From positions 7,809,501 to 7,873,500 of the forward strand of contig NZ_CP107921.1 in NCBI RefSeq assembly GCF_036014215.1: 64,000 bases of DNA, written 5' to 3'. The notes beneath the pieces are model-generated. The model was given only the letters and a program-made list of their open reading frames with translations. It ran no database searches and was not told the DNA's origin. The first letter of the stretch is position 1. The number at the start of each line of letters is the position of its first letter. Both the position numbers and the translations under genes were made by a program. The stretch is from Streptomyces sp. NBC_00440. GTDB lineage: Bacteria; Actinomycetota; Actinomycetes; Streptomycetales; Streptomycetaceae. Shown here piece after piece: positions 17,342 to 25,843 of this stretch.

Positions 17342-17962
17342 CTACTCGAACCGCGCGGTGTCGCCCGCCCCGCGGCGTACGATCTCGGGCTCGCCGTCGG
17401 AGAAGTCGATGACCGTGGTCGGCGCGGTCCCGCAGTCGCCCGAGTCGACCACGGCGTCCAGCACATGGTCGAGCCGTTCCTTGATCTCCCAGCCCTGCGT
17501 CATCGGCTCGTCCTCGTCGGGCAGCAGCAGGGTGCTGGAGAGCAGCGGCTCACCCAGCTCGGCGACCAGCGCCTGAGCGACGACATGATCGGGAATCCGG
17601 ACACCGACCGTCTTCTTCTTCGGATGCAGCAGCTGACGCGGTACTTCCTTCGTCGCCGGGAGGATGAACGTGTAGCTGCCGGGGGTCGCTGCCTTGATCG
17701 CGCGGAACACGTCGTTGTCGACGTGTACGAACTGCCCCAGCTGGGCGAAGTCCTGGCACACGAGGGTGAAGTGGTGGCGATCGTCGAGGTTCCGGATCGA
17801 ACGGATCCGGCTGATGCCGTCACGGTTGCCCAGTTGGCAGCCCAGCGCGTAACAGGAGTCCGTCGGGTACGCGACGAGCGCACCGGCGCGGAGACTTTCG
17901 GCCACCGTGCTGATGGTGCGCCGCTGCGGATTGTCCGGGTGCACGTCAAAATACTTCGCCAT
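17342..17962 (-). CDS. YrdC/Sua5-domain protein, YciO type
   Basis: 206 aa, almost entirely a YrdC-like domain. Signatures are VAYPTDSCYALGCQ, the KxR-type RNA/nucleotide-binding stretch (IRSIRNLDDRHHFTLVC), PGSYTFILPATKEVP and VGVRIPDH. Sua5/TsaC members make threonylcarbamoyl-AMP for tRNA t6A modification; YciO paralogs have lower activity and uncertain roles. The start MAKYFDVHPDNPQRR resembles E. coli YciO more than TsaC. Confidence 0.85.
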   Translation of the reverse strand: MAKYFDVHPDNPQRRTISTVAESLRAGALVAYPTDSCYALGCQLGNRDGISRIRSIRNLDDRHHFTLVCQDFAQLGQFVHVDNDVFRAIKAATPGSYTFILPATKEVPRQLLHPKKKTVGVRIPDHVVAQALVAELGEPLLSSTLLLPDEDEPMTQGWEIKERLDHVLDAVVDSGDCGTAPTTVIDFSDGEPEIVRRGAGDTARFE

Positions 17963-18070
17963 CCGTCGAGCCTACGCGGTCGGCGGCCCGGCAGGCTTCC
18001 CATCCCTGGTGGGTCACTCGTTGTGATGGTTGGGCTGTCTGTCATCCATCATCGTCGATGGACAATAGTG

Positions 18071-18081
18071 TGTGTCACACA
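18071..18081. promoter_or_regulatory. Candidate PadR autoregulatory site
   Basis: TGTGTCACACA, an 11-bp perfect palindrome around one central C, 14 bp before the PadR start, where bound regulator would block transcription. Confidence 0.45.
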
Positions 18082-18095
18082 GTACCGTGTCAGTC

Positions 18096-18449
18096 GTGAC
18101 TGAATCTGAGTTGCTCGACTCGCACCGGCAGGAGTTGCGTCGCGGCTCCGTGGTGCTGGCGAGCCTGCTCGCACTACGAGAACCCGAGTACGGCTACCGG
18201 CTGCTGGATGTGCTGGAACGCGCGGGAGTGCCGGTGGCGGCCAACACGCTGTATCCGCTGCTGCGTCGGCTGGAGGGTCAGGGACTGCTGCTGAGCGAGT
18301 GGGACACGAGTCAGGCCCGGCCCCGGAAGATCTACCGGACCACCGGCGACGGCGTCCTCCTGGCGAAGGCCCTCCAGCACGAGTGGCAGGCGATCGGTAT
18401 GGCCCTGGCACATCTCGACCCGGAAACCACGAAGGGAGAAAAGCCGTGA
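18096..18449 (+). CDS. PadR-family transcriptional regulator
   Basis: 117-aa winged-helix protein: RGSVVLASLLALREPEYGYRLLDVLE, then NTLYPLLRRLEGQGLL and wing RPRKIYRTT, the PadR-s1 signature. Start GTG at 18096 (18072 is an alternative inside the palindrome). Its stop overlaps the next start (GTGA). PadR genes commonly pair with a membrane protein whose level they control. Confidence 0.88.
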   Translation: MTESELLDSHRQELRRGSVVLASLLALREPEYGYRLLDVLERAGVPVAANTLYPLLRRLEGQGLLLSEWDTSQARPRKIYRTTGDGVLLAKALQHEWQAIGMALAHLDPETTKGEKP

Positions 18450-19414
18450 CCGCCACCTTGACCGACCGCTATGTCATCAGCGTCGCGCGACGCGTGCCGG
18501 ACAAGGAGCGGAGCGACATCGAGCGGGAGCTGCGCGCCGCGATCGGCGACGACATCGACGCCCGCGTCGATCGCGGGCAGGCCCCGGACGAGGCCGAGTT
18601 CGCGGCACTGAGCGACCTGGGCAACCCGGCGAGACTCGCCGCGCGTTACGTCCACCGGCCCGTCGCGCTCATCGGCGCCGACTTGTACCCGGAGTACCGG
18701 CAGGCGCTGCGCGGGGTGGCTCTGGCGGTGCTGCCCGCGGTGTACGTGGTGCTCGCGATCGTTTTCCGCGCCCGCGGGGAGAACGTCTGGGTGACGCTGT
18801 TCCGGCCGCTCGGGGACACGGTCAACGTGGCGGTCTATCTCTTTGTCTGTGTAACCGTCCTGTTCGCGGCCGTCGACCGGGCCGTGGGAGCCAAGTCCGG
18901 GACTGCGGCGGACACCGGGTGGACGCCCGACCGGCTGGCGCCGGTCCAGGTGCGCCGGGAGACCGTCCGACGGGACCTGATCGGGCTGGTCGGCAAGGCC
19001 GCGCTCGTCATCGGGCTGCTTCTGGTGCAGAGATGGGTCTCCCCGGTGAGTGACGGTGCGGGTAAGGCCGTGCCTGTCATCAACCCGGCGCTGTGGGGCG
19101 GTTGGATCCCCTGGTTCATGACCCTCGTCGTGCTCGCCGTCGTACTGCGGACGGTCGAGGTACGGCTGCGCCGCTGGAGCCCGGTGACCGCTGTCATCGG
19201 CACGGCGCTCACGCTCGCCGGAGCCGTACCGCTCGCCTGGCTGTTCTGGCAGGCGCGGGTGCTGAACCACGAACTCCCCGGTACCAACGGGGAGTTCACC
19301 ACTCACGGCAGCTGGATCTCCTGGGTGGGTGTCCTCTTCGCCGCTCTGGTCGTGGTCGCCCGGCTCACCGACATCTGGCGCGGCCGCAGGCCCGCCGATG
19401 CTCACCGGCCGTAG
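18446..19414 (+). CDS. Multi-pass membrane protein with N-terminal HAAS-like domain
   Basis: 322 aa. Residues about 1-75 form a helical signalling domain of the DUF1700/HAAS permease-prefix type (YVISVARRVPDKERSDIERELRAAI; FAALSDLGNPARLAARY). About six hydrophobic helices follow, for example LRGVALAVLPAVYVVLAIVF and WIPWFMTLVVLAVVLRTV. It is translationally coupled to the PadR gene, whose regulator probably senses envelope or drug stress. GTG at 18446 has GAAGGGAG upstream. Its last 13 bp overlap the convergent TetR gene. Confidence 0.82.
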   Translation: MTATLTDRYVISVARRVPDKERSDIERELRAAIGDDIDARVDRGQAPDEAEFAALSDLGNPARLAARYVHRPVALIGADLYPEYRQALRGVALAVLPAVYVVLAIVFRARGENVWVTLFRPLGDTVNVAVYLFVCVTVLFAAVDRAVGAKSGTAADTGWTPDRLAPVQVRRETVRRDLIGLVGKAALVIGLLLVQRWVSPVSDGAGKAVPVINPALWGGWIPWFMTLVVLAVVLRTVEVRLRRWSPVTAVIGTALTLAGAVPLAWLFWQARVLNHELPGTNGEFTTHGSWISWVGVLFAALVVVARLTDIWRGRRPADAHRP

Positions 19415-19974
19415 CGCAGACCGTCCAGCAGCAGGTCCAGCATCCGCCCGGCCTGGTCGCGCTCTTCGGGTCGCCCGCAGGCGAGGAAGATACCGACCAG
19501 GCCGGCGACCACGTCCTCGGCGCGTACGTCTTCCCGGAGTGTGCCGTCGGCCGCCCCGGCGTCGAGCAGTATGCGTACGGCCGCCGACAGGTCGTGGCGC
19601 GCCTGCGAGCTGGTGACGGCCCCCGAGGCGATCACCGCGCGCAGGGCGTCGGCCATCTCCCGCTTGGTCGCCACGTAGTCGGCGAACCGGTCCATCCAGT
19701 CGCGCAGTGCCCGGTCTGAACTCCGGGAGGCGAGCAGCTCACCCGTACTGCCGCACAGGCCGCTCAACTCGGCGCGGTAGACCGCCTCGACCAGCGCCTC
19801 ACGGGTGGGGAAGTGCCGGTAGAGCGTACCGATGCCGACACCGGCCTCCCGGGCGATCGCCTCCAGTGACACCTTGCCCCCGGCGGACGAGAACGAGCGG
19901 CGCGCGACCTCCAGCAGATGTTGCCGATTGCGGTGTGCGTCCGCGCGCAGAGGCTTCGAGTCGGATTCAGTCAT
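19402..19974 (-). CDS. TetR-family repressor of the divergent aldo-keto reductase
   Basis: 190 aa. Helix-turn-helix at residues about 15-60 (LLEVARRSFSSAGGKVSLEAIAREAG, VGIGTLYRHFPTREALVEAVY), then an all-helical ligand domain. Start ATG at 19974. Two matching palindromes lie between it and the divergent reductase, so it probably represses both. Confidence 0.88.
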   Translation of the reverse strand: MTESDSKPLRADAHRNRQHLLEVARRSFSSAGGKVSLEAIAREAGVGIGTLYRHFPTREALVEAVYRAELSGLCGSTGELLASRSSDRALRDWMDRFADYVATKREMADALRAVIASGAVTSSQARHDLSAAVRILLDAGAADGTLREDVRAEDVVAGLVGIFLACGRPEERDQAGRMLDLLLDGLRYGR

Positions 19975-19980
19975 GGCTAA

Positions 19981-20035
19981 CCGGAGGATCCTCCGTATTC
20001 CTGTTAGTCTGCTCCTGAGCCGGAGGGTCCTCCGG
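19981..20035. promoter_or_regulatory. Paired TetR operators
   Basis: Two palindromes of the form CCGGAGGnTCCTCCGG: 19981-19995 (CCGGAGGATCCTCCG) and 20020-20035 (CCGGAGGGTCCTCCGG), centres about 39 bp apart, just upstream of the TetR start and 45 bp before the reductase start. Confidence 0.75.
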
Positions 20036-20079
20036 TTGGTCTCGGTCGAGAATAGGCCATCACAGCCAGGAGTGCGCAC

Positions 20080-20994
20080 GTGACGACAGCAGACGGATCC
20101 CAGCAGGCACCCGGTGGCACCGCAACGCTGGGCGGGCGGCGCGTCGCCCGGATCGGGTTCGGCGCCATGCAGCTCGCCCTGCGGCCCGGCGACCAGTCGG
20201 CCGCCGGACGGGACAGGGCGATGACGGTGCTGCGCGACGCCGTGACGAAGGGCGTCAACCACCTCGACACGGCGCAGTTCTACGGCGCCGGAGCCTGCAA
20301 CGCGCTGATCCGCGATGCGCTGCATCCCTTTCCCGACGACCTGGTGATCGTGAGCAAAGTCGGTGCCCGGGACGACGGGACGGGACTGGTTGCTGCCCAG
20401 CGGCCCGAGGAACTGCGCGCCGAGGTGGAGGCCAACCTCACCGGCCTGGATGTCGAACAGCTGGCCGTGGTCAACCTGCGCCGCCTCGACGTGCCTCCCG
20501 GGCTGAGTGCCGAGGGTGACCAGATTGTCGATCTCGACAGCCAGCTCGCGGAGCTCACCGCCCTGCGGGACGAGGGCAAGATCGGCGCGATCGGGCTGAG
20601 CAGTGTCGGCCCCGGGCAACTGCGCCAGGCGTTGCCCGCCGGTATCGCCTGCGTACAGAACGCGTACAGCGTCCTCGACCGGTCGAGCGAACCGCTGCTG
20701 GACCTGTGCCGGGAGCACGGGATCGCGTGGGTGCCGTTCTTCCCGCTCGGCTCCGCCTTTCCCGGTGTCCCCAAGGTGACCGAGCACCCCGCCGTGGTGC
20801 AGGCGGCGGCTTCTCTCGGAGTGACGCCCGCCCAGGTCGGCCTGGCCTGGCAGTTGGCCCACTACGCGCAGACCCTCCTCATCCCGGGGACCTCCGATCC
20901 GGACCACCTGGACGACAACATCGCGGCCGGAAGCGTGCGTCTGCCGTCCGAAACGGTCGTCGCCCTCGATCGCCTCGCGGACTCCCTGGACTGA
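20080..20994 (+). CDS. Aldo-keto reductase family oxidoreductase
   Basis: 304-aa (beta/alpha)8 NADPH-dependent reductase. Family signs are IGFGAMQLA at the first strand, VNHLDTAQFYG (catalytic Asp and Tyr), VIVSKVG (Lys), IGAIGLSSVG and LIPGTSDPDHLDDNI near the cofactor site. GTG start with AGGAG upstream. Divergent from its TetR regulator, an arrangement often used against reactive aldehydes; substrate unknown. Confidence 0.88.
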   Translation: MTTADGSQQAPGGTATLGGRRVARIGFGAMQLALRPGDQSAAGRDRAMTVLRDAVTKGVNHLDTAQFYGAGACNALIRDALHPFPDDLVIVSKVGARDDGTGLVAAQRPEELRAEVEANLTGLDVEQLAVVNLRRLDVPPGLSAEGDQIVDLDSQLAELTALRDEGKIGAIGLSSVGPGQLRQALPAGIACVQNAYSVLDRSSEPLLDLCREHGIAWVPFFPLGSAFPGVPKVTEHPAVVQAAASLGVTPAQVGLAWQLAHYAQTLLIPGTSDPDHLDDNIAAGSVRLPSETVVALDRLADSLD

Positions 20995-21025
20995 CACGCA
21001 CACACGGGTCGTGCGGGATTCAAGT

Positions 21026-21042
21026 GGCCCCGAAACGGGGCC
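21026..21042. terminator. Tight hairpin terminator
   Basis: GGCCCCG-AAA-CGGGGCC between the convergent reductase and lipoprotein genes. Confidence 0.65.
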
Positions 21043-21065
21043 CGGTGACGGCCCGTCGGCTCGGC

Positions 21066-22085
21066 TCAGCTGTTGAAGCCGGCGTGGACGTGGTCGTGGT
21101 GCGTGGCGTCCGAGAAGAACTGGTTCGCCGTGGCGCCGCCCCCGAGCTGGACGGGGCCGCCGACGTTGTACGAACCGGCCGCCGCGGCGTCGCGCATGAA
21201 GGACTCGATCAGCGAGCGCGGGGTCGACGCGGCGACCACGGGCCGGCCGTTGATCCGCCATACGTCGAAGGCACGGCCGAGCGGGTGGTCGCTGGGCCGG
21301 CTGGTGCCGAAGACATCCAGTGGATGCCCGGAGCGTACGACGCTCACATCGATGCGGTAACTGCCCGCCAGCCGGAGCAGTGCCGTGAGCGCGGTGGGGT
21401 GGACGGCGCCGCTGCGGATGTCGGCCGCGGAGGCCGGTGGCAGGCTGATGCGGTGGTCGGCGAGGATCTTGCGGGCCGTGTCGGACAGCGCGGACGAGGC
21501 CGGTCCCGGGGCGGCCGGGTGGAGCGCCGTGACCGACCAGCGCGGTTGCGCCCGGCTGAGCCGTACGTCCACCGTCGTACCGCCGGCGGTCACCGGCCCG
21601 CCGCCTGAGCGGGTCCACTGCCTGCACACGACCAGGACGCTGGCGGAGTTGGTCAGGATGCCGCCGTACTGCGCGTCGATGACCTGCAGGACGGCTTCGT
21701 CGGCACCGGACAGCAACGGCCCGGCCTGATCCGCGAGCGCGCCGTGCAGCCCGAGCGCGGTCACCTTGGCCCGGGCCTTCGCCACGCGGCCGCCCCCCGG
21801 CCGCCAGGTGCCCAGTGCCTCGATGAGCTGCACGGCGCGCAGCTTCACCTGGGGGTCCACGTCCGCCGCGTTCGGCCGCCAGGGCGTCGTGTGCGGCAGT
21901 GCGGCAGCCGACGGTGTGGCGCTTCCCGGGGCGGATCCCGAGGCGGTCGGGGCCGAGAGCTGCGGGCTGCGGGTGGCCGGGCCCGAGCATCCGGAGGCGG
22001 TGAGTGCGAGCGCCGCCGCGCTCAGCAGGACCGAGCGGCGACCGGCGTCCGCCGGACCGTGTGCGGTGTCGGGGGTCCGGGGCAT
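21066..22085 (-). CDS. Lipoprotein with M15-type zinc peptidase fold
   Basis: 339 aa. Signal peptide with lipobox LTASGC (Cys about residue 33), so probably membrane-anchored outside the cell. The C-terminal domain carries the M15/D-Ala-D-Ala carboxypeptidase-like metal pattern: SDHPLGRAFDVW (His and Asp) and HHDHVHAGF near the end (His pair). A middle region (about 70-210) of unknown type contains MCE- or NTF2-like strands I cannot assign. A peptidoglycan or D-peptide substrate is inferred from the fold. Confidence 0.75.
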   Translation of the reverse strand: MPRTPDTAHGPADAGRRSVLLSAAALALTASGCSGPATRSPQLSAPTASGSAPGSATPSAAALPHTTPWRPNAADVDPQVKLRAVQLIEALGTWRPGGGRVAKARAKVTALGLHGALADQAGPLLSGADEAVLQVIDAQYGGILTNSASVLVVCRQWTRSGGGPVTAGGTTVDVRLSRAQPRWSVTALHPAAPGPASSALSDTARKILADHRISLPPASAADIRSGAVHPTALTALLRLAGSYRIDVSVVRSGHPLDVFGTSRPSDHPLGRAFDVWRINGRPVVAASTPRSLIESFMRDAAAAGSYNVGGPVQLGGGATANQFFSDATHHDHVHAGFNS

Positions 22086-22225
22086 CTCTGGCTCCTGTCT
22101 CCGTACGGTGTTGACCGTTCTGCTCGATCCGGCCCGGCCAGTGTGTCCCCGCGCCCGGCGGTCGGCTCGTCGACGACGAGCGGTTCCTCCCCCGGCGCGG
22201 TGCCGGGGGAGGGGAGGGAGAGGCG

Positions 22226-23872
22226 TCAGCGACGGTGCTCGAAGCGCACCGGTGCGGTGTCCTTGCTGGGGCGGTACGCGGCGGTTCCGGCGAACGTCGC
22301 CAGGTACCCGTGGCAGCGCAGGTCGGCGGCGAGACCGCCGGCCCCACGGGTCCGGTCCCGGACCGTGGCGTCACATCGCGCCACGCCCTTGCGGTCGGTG
22401 ACCGCGGAGCAGAGCTTCCGGGTCCTGGCGGTGTTGGTGAACGAGACGGTCCGGCCGGTCACCGGTACGCCGTCCGCCCTGGTCAGAGTGGCCGAGAGCC
22501 CCTTGACCCGGAGGACCGGCGGTCGCAGGTGCTGGACTGCGGTGGCGGGCTCGGCCCTGAGCCGGGTGGCGATGCGCCGGGCCGCCGGGAGGATGGTGAC
22601 GGCTTCGGACCGGGCGGACGCGCGGCTGGTGGCCCCGGCCGCGTTGGTCGCGGTGACCGTGAACCGGTAGGTGTCACCAGGGGTGAGGCCGGTGACCGTG
22701 ATGCGAGTGTCCCGGCCCGGCGCGGTACGGACGCCGTGGGAGGAACGGGTGAGGTCGATGGCCGTCACGGTGTAGCGGCTCACCGAGGGCGAGACGCTCC
22801 CGGCGAACGACACCGTGGCCCGCCCGAAGCCGGGGACAGCCCTGACGTTGGTGGGCGGCGCCGGGGACGGCGGTACCGCTACGCCGGCCGGGGTGCTCAG
22901 GCCGGTGAAGGGGACGGTGGTCTGCCGCCGGCCGTCGGCGGGCACCTCGATCACACGGTCGTTGCCGAAATCGGCGACGAACAGATTCCTGGCACCGTCG
23001 AGCGTCAGCCCCTGCGGGCCGCGCAGACCGGTGGTGGGGACGGTCACCTGCCGGCGGCCCCGGGCCGGCAGTTTCACCACCCGGTCGTTGCCCGAGTCGG
23101 CGATGTAGAGAGCCCCGCGGGTGTCGAAGGCCAGGCCGGTCGGCTGGGAGAGTCCGACAGCGGGGACGGTGGTCTGCCCGCTCCCGTCGGCCGGCACTTC
23201 GACCACCCGGTCGTTGCTGAAGTCGGCTACGTAGAGGTTGTCGGCGGCGTCGAGGGCCAGCCCGCTCGGGTGGAGCAGCCCGGTGGTGGGAACGGTCCGC
23301 TGGGATCCGCCGTCCGCCGGTACCTCGACCACCCGGTCGTTGAAGCTGTCGGCGATGAAGAGGTCGCCCGCCCGGTCGAGTGCCAGCCCGATCGGACGGT
23401 TCAGGTCGGTGGTCGGGACATCGGTCTGCGGTCCGCCGTCCGCGGGCACCCGCACCACCCTGTTGTCGCCCGTGTCGACGATGTAGAGATTGCCCGCGGC
23501 GTCGAGAGTCATCCCGGTCGGGCGGGTCAGCCCGGTGGCCGGGACCTCCGTCTGCGAACCGCCGTCCGCGGCGAGCCGCAGCACCTTGCCGGCGGTGTAG
23601 TCGGAGACGTACAGCGGCGCACTCCCGGGCGCGGGGGCCGCGGTCACAGCAGCCTCCGCCGAATGCGCTGAGCCGAGTCCGGCCGTGCACAACAGCAGGA
23701 TTCCGGCCGTCGCTGTCATCGGCCGCCACCGCGGCCGATGTCTGTTGCGGGTGGAGTGTTCTCCTGCGTGCGGGTCACCGGGCACGCTCCGGTCGAAGTG
23801 CCTGCGCGCGGTGAAGGGGTCGTGCGGGGCAGATGAGGGGTCGGGGGAAGAAGGCAGCGAAGAGCGGTTCAT
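22226..23872 (-). CDS. Secreted NHL-repeat beta-propeller protein with fibronectin III and Ig-like domains
   Basis: 548 aa. A long N-terminal leader ends in a hydrophobic signal (ATAGILLLCTAGLGSAHS). Six nearly identical 42-residue NHL blades follow (for example LYIADSGNDRVVKLPARG), forming a six-bladed propeller at about 85-340. Then come a fibronectin III domain (PPTNVRAVPGFGRATVSF ... LTPGDTYRFTVTATN) and a bacterial Ig-like domain with two Cys (LCSAVTDRKGVARC). NHL proteins of this kind bind or display rather than catalyse; related ones include the PknD sensor propeller. No anchor is visible, so it is probably released. Confidence 0.83.
   Translation of the reverse strand: MNRSSLPSSPDPSSAPHDPFTARRHFDRSVPGDPHAGEHSTRNRHRPRWRPMTATAGILLLCTAGLGSAHSAEAAVTAAPAPGSAPLYVSDYTAGKVLRLAADGGSQTEVPATGLTRPTGMTLDAAGNLYIVDTGDNRVVRVPADGGPQTDVPTTDLNRPIGLALDRAGDLFIADSFNDRVVEVPADGGSQRTVPTTGLLHPSGLALDAADNLYVADFSNDRVVEVPADGSGQTTVPAVGLSQPTGLAFDTRGALYIADSGNDRVVKLPARGRRQVTVPTTGLRGPQGLTLDGARNLFVADFGNDRVIEVPADGRRQTTVPFTGLSTPAGVAVPPSPAPPTNVRAVPGFGRATVSFAGSVSPSVSRYTVTAIDLTRSSHGVRTAPGRDTRITVTGLTPGDTYRFTVTATNAAGATSRASARSEAVTILPAARRIATRLRAEPATAVQHLRPPVLRVKGLSATLTRADGVPVTGRTVSFTNTARTRKLCSAVTDRKGVARCDATVRDRTRGAGGLAADLRCHGYLATFAGTAAYRPSKDTAPVRFEHRR
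22870..23625 (-). repeat. Tandem 126-bp coding repeats (six NHL blades)
   Basis: Six in-frame units of 126 bp encode the propeller blades. The NDRVVEVPADG core is retained almost unchanged in four of them, suggesting duplication or gene conversion. Boundaries approximate. Confidence 0.6.
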
Positions 23873-24532
23873 GACACACCCATCCGTTCTGGACGGTCGG
23901 CTCGGTGCCGTACCGGTCGGCAGGGACTGCGACCCCGCTCGCGCCGCAGACACGGAAGGGCGAGGACGCATCACCTGTGTGACGTTCCGTCAATTGACAG
24001 CGGCCGGGGGGTGGTCGGGCCAGTCCGTGTGCCGGCCGCGGTCCGTAGGCGGCGACCCTAGGAACCTGCGCTCCGCTCCCTCGTGCGCCACGCCACCGGC
24101 CATCCGCAATGCACCCCAACGGCAGGCGGCGGAGTCCGCCGGGCGGGGGCACCACCCCTCACGTATCCCGCCACCCCGGTGGGAGCCCCGTCCCGGTGAG
24201 GTGTGAGACCCACCCCCGTATGTCACGGCGCTGCCGTCCCCACCCTCGTACCGCCGACGGCCCCGCACCCGTCGCCGCGTCGTCCATGCCCCGCCGGCCG
24301 TGTGGTCACCCGTTCGGCCGGGCTGCTGCCGGTGTCCTCACCGGGCTCTGCGCACCCCTCTGAACTGCGACGATCGACCTGGTGCTGGTGTGGTCCCCAC
24401 GGGAGGCCGTTGCGCCTGATGGGTGGTCAGCGAGATTCGCGGCGGTGGCTGCGCTGTGATCGGTTCTGTGGGTACGGACCCGATCGTCTGTGGCGCACCG
24501 GTGCCGCATCCGTACTCGCGGAAGGTTGGATC
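23873..24532. other. Long intergenic region without a convincing gene
   Basis: About 660 bp between the divergent NHL gene and the small secreted protein. All open frames have arginine/proline-rich composition and wrong codon-position GC, and none has a ribosome site. It must hold the promoters of both genes; I see no further clear motif. Confidence 0.5.
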
Positions 24533-24973
24533 ATGCGTCGTATACACACGCTTCTGGGTACGGCCGCTCTCGCCGCGGCCGTCGCACTGACCGCGCCCTC
24601 GGCCCACGCCGCGGTGGTGCACGCTCCGCAGACCGGCGCAGCCTGTTCGAAGGCCACATCGGACGCCCAGAAGGCCGAGGCGGAGTACCAGGCCGCGCTC
24701 AAGGACTACAAGGACCAGCTCGCCGACGGCGGCCACCCGGGCAAGGCCGAGCAGGACAACGTCGACAAGCTCCAGTCGAACGCGAACGCGCTGGCCTCGG
24801 AGGCCGCCCGTGTCTGCCCCGACGCCAAGATACCGTCGGGCACCATGCGCACCGGCAGCGGCAGCACCAGCCAGGGCGTCAACAGCACGGACATCGTGCT
24901 GGGCGCCGGCCTGCTCGCCGCCGTCGCGGCAGGCTCGCTGCTCCTGCGCCGCCGCGGCGACAGCCACCGCTGA
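24533..24973 (+). CDS. Small secreted/membrane-anchored helical protein next to a sortase
   Basis: 146 aa. Signal peptide (MRRIHTLLGTAALAAAVALT ... SAHA), then a charged helical segment (KATSDAQKAEAEYQAALKDYKDQL, then DNVDKLQSNANALASEA) that could form a coiled coil, and a C-terminal hydrophobic helix followed by RRRGDSHR. The helix plus basic tail looks like a sortase-type anchor, but no LPxTG-like motif precedes it (the nearby residues are TSQGVNSTD). GGAAGG upstream of the ATG. The sortase F gene follows 148 bp later. Confidence 0.75.
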   Translation: MRRIHTLLGTAALAAAVALTAPSAHAAVVHAPQTGAACSKATSDAQKAEAEYQAALKDYKDQLADGGHPGKAEQDNVDKLQSNANALASEAARVCPDAKIPSGTMRTGSGSTSQGVNSTDIVLGAGLLAAVAAGSLLLRRRGDSHR

Positions 24974-25004
24974 CCAGGGTCCGTCCGCCGGACACAGCCA
25001 CACC

Positions 25005-25081
25005 GCCTCCTGTGCCCCGGCGCAGCCTGGGACACAGCCCTGGGACACAGCCCTGGGACACACTCCTGGGGCACAGGAGGC
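25005..25081. repeat. Long hairpin with 13-bp tandem repeats in its loop
   Basis: 14-bp perfect arms (GCCTCCTGTGCCCC at 25005-25018, complement at 25068-25081). The 49-nt loop is mostly a 13-bp tandem unit, TGGGACACAGCCC, present nearly four times (25028-25077). It lies between the small secreted protein and the sortase gene. Confidence 0.65.
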
Positions 25082-25121
25082 GCCGCGCGCTCCGGCCCGT
25101 ACGTCATCAGGCAGGTAAAAC

Positions 25122-25841
25122 GTGGACCGATACGTCCCGGCCGGCGTCCGCCCCCCACCCACGGAGACCACCGGCACGGTGCGCCGCGGCGGCGTAGCGA
25201 TGCTGGTCACCCTGGCCGTCTGTCTGGCGGTCGCGCTGATCAGCAACGGCCTGCGGACACCGGGACCACCGCCCCAACCCGGGGCCGCCCAGGGGTTCGC
25301 CGCCGCAGGCCGCCCACCCGGCGGGGACGGTTCCGTTTCGCCGGCGGTCGCGCCGCTGCCGCCCTCCGTACCCGAGCGCGTGCGCATTCCCGCGCTGCGG
25401 GTCGACGCACCGCTGATGCCGCTGGGCCTGGAGGCGAACGGCAGCCTTGCGGCCCCGTCAAACAACGCCCGCAATCTCGCCGGCTGGTACAAGGACGGGA
25501 CCAGCCCCGGAGCCACGGGCACAGCCGTCATCGCCGGCCACGTCGACAACCGGCATGGCCCGGCTGTCTTCTACGGTCTGGGATCGCTCAAGAAGGGAAA
25601 CACCGTTCACGTCGTACGGACCGACGGGGTGACCGCCGTATTCACCATCGACGCGATCGAGGCCTACCCGGCGAAGGCCTTCCCCAACAAGCAGGTCTAC
25701 GGCGCGGCTTCGCGGCCGGAACTGCGCCTCATCACGTGCGGCGGCGGATTCGACAAGAAGCACCAGCACTACCTCGGCAACGTCGTCGTCTACGCCCATC
25801 TCACCGGCACCGGCACCGGCACCGGCACCGGCACCGGCTGA
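25122..25841 (+). CDS. Class F sortase
   Basis: 239 aa. One N-terminal membrane helix (VAMLVTLAVCLAVALISNGL), a Pro-rich linker and a sortase beta-barrel with catalytic His in VIAGHVDN and Cys in LRLITCGGGFD; an Arg lies further on or before it in the barrel, as expected. Actinobacterial class F sortases often lack an identified substrate. The protein ends in six Thr-Gly repeats, encoded by a CACCGG hexanucleotide array (about 25803-25838) prone to length change. GTG start. Confidence 0.88.
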   Translation: MDRYVPAGVRPPPTETTGTVRRGGVAMLVTLAVCLAVALISNGLRTPGPPPQPGAAQGFAAAGRPPGGDGSVSPAVAPLPPSVPERVRIPALRVDAPLMPLGLEANGSLAAPSNNARNLAGWYKDGTSPGATGTAVIAGHVDNRHGPAVFYGLGSLKKGNTVHVVRTDGVTAVFTIDAIEAYPAKAFPNKQVYGAASRPELRLITCGGGFDKKHQHYLGNVVVYAHLTGTGTGTGTGTG

Positions 25842-25843
25842 GG

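Noticed and set aside
19402..22374. 990-aa open frame on the minus strand
   Set aside because: Only its last 190 codons (from 19974) are a gene, a TetR regulator. The rest is antisense to the aldo-keto reductase and in another frame of the lipoprotein, with Arg/Pro/Gly-rich composition.
22870..23625. Regular repeat that could suggest a CRISPR array
   Set aside because: Units are 126 bp, in frame and encode NHL blades; no spacers and no cas genes.
23985..24363. Short ORFs between the NHL and small secreted protein genes
   Set aside because: Pro/Arg-rich, no ribosome site, no domain; treated as intergenic.
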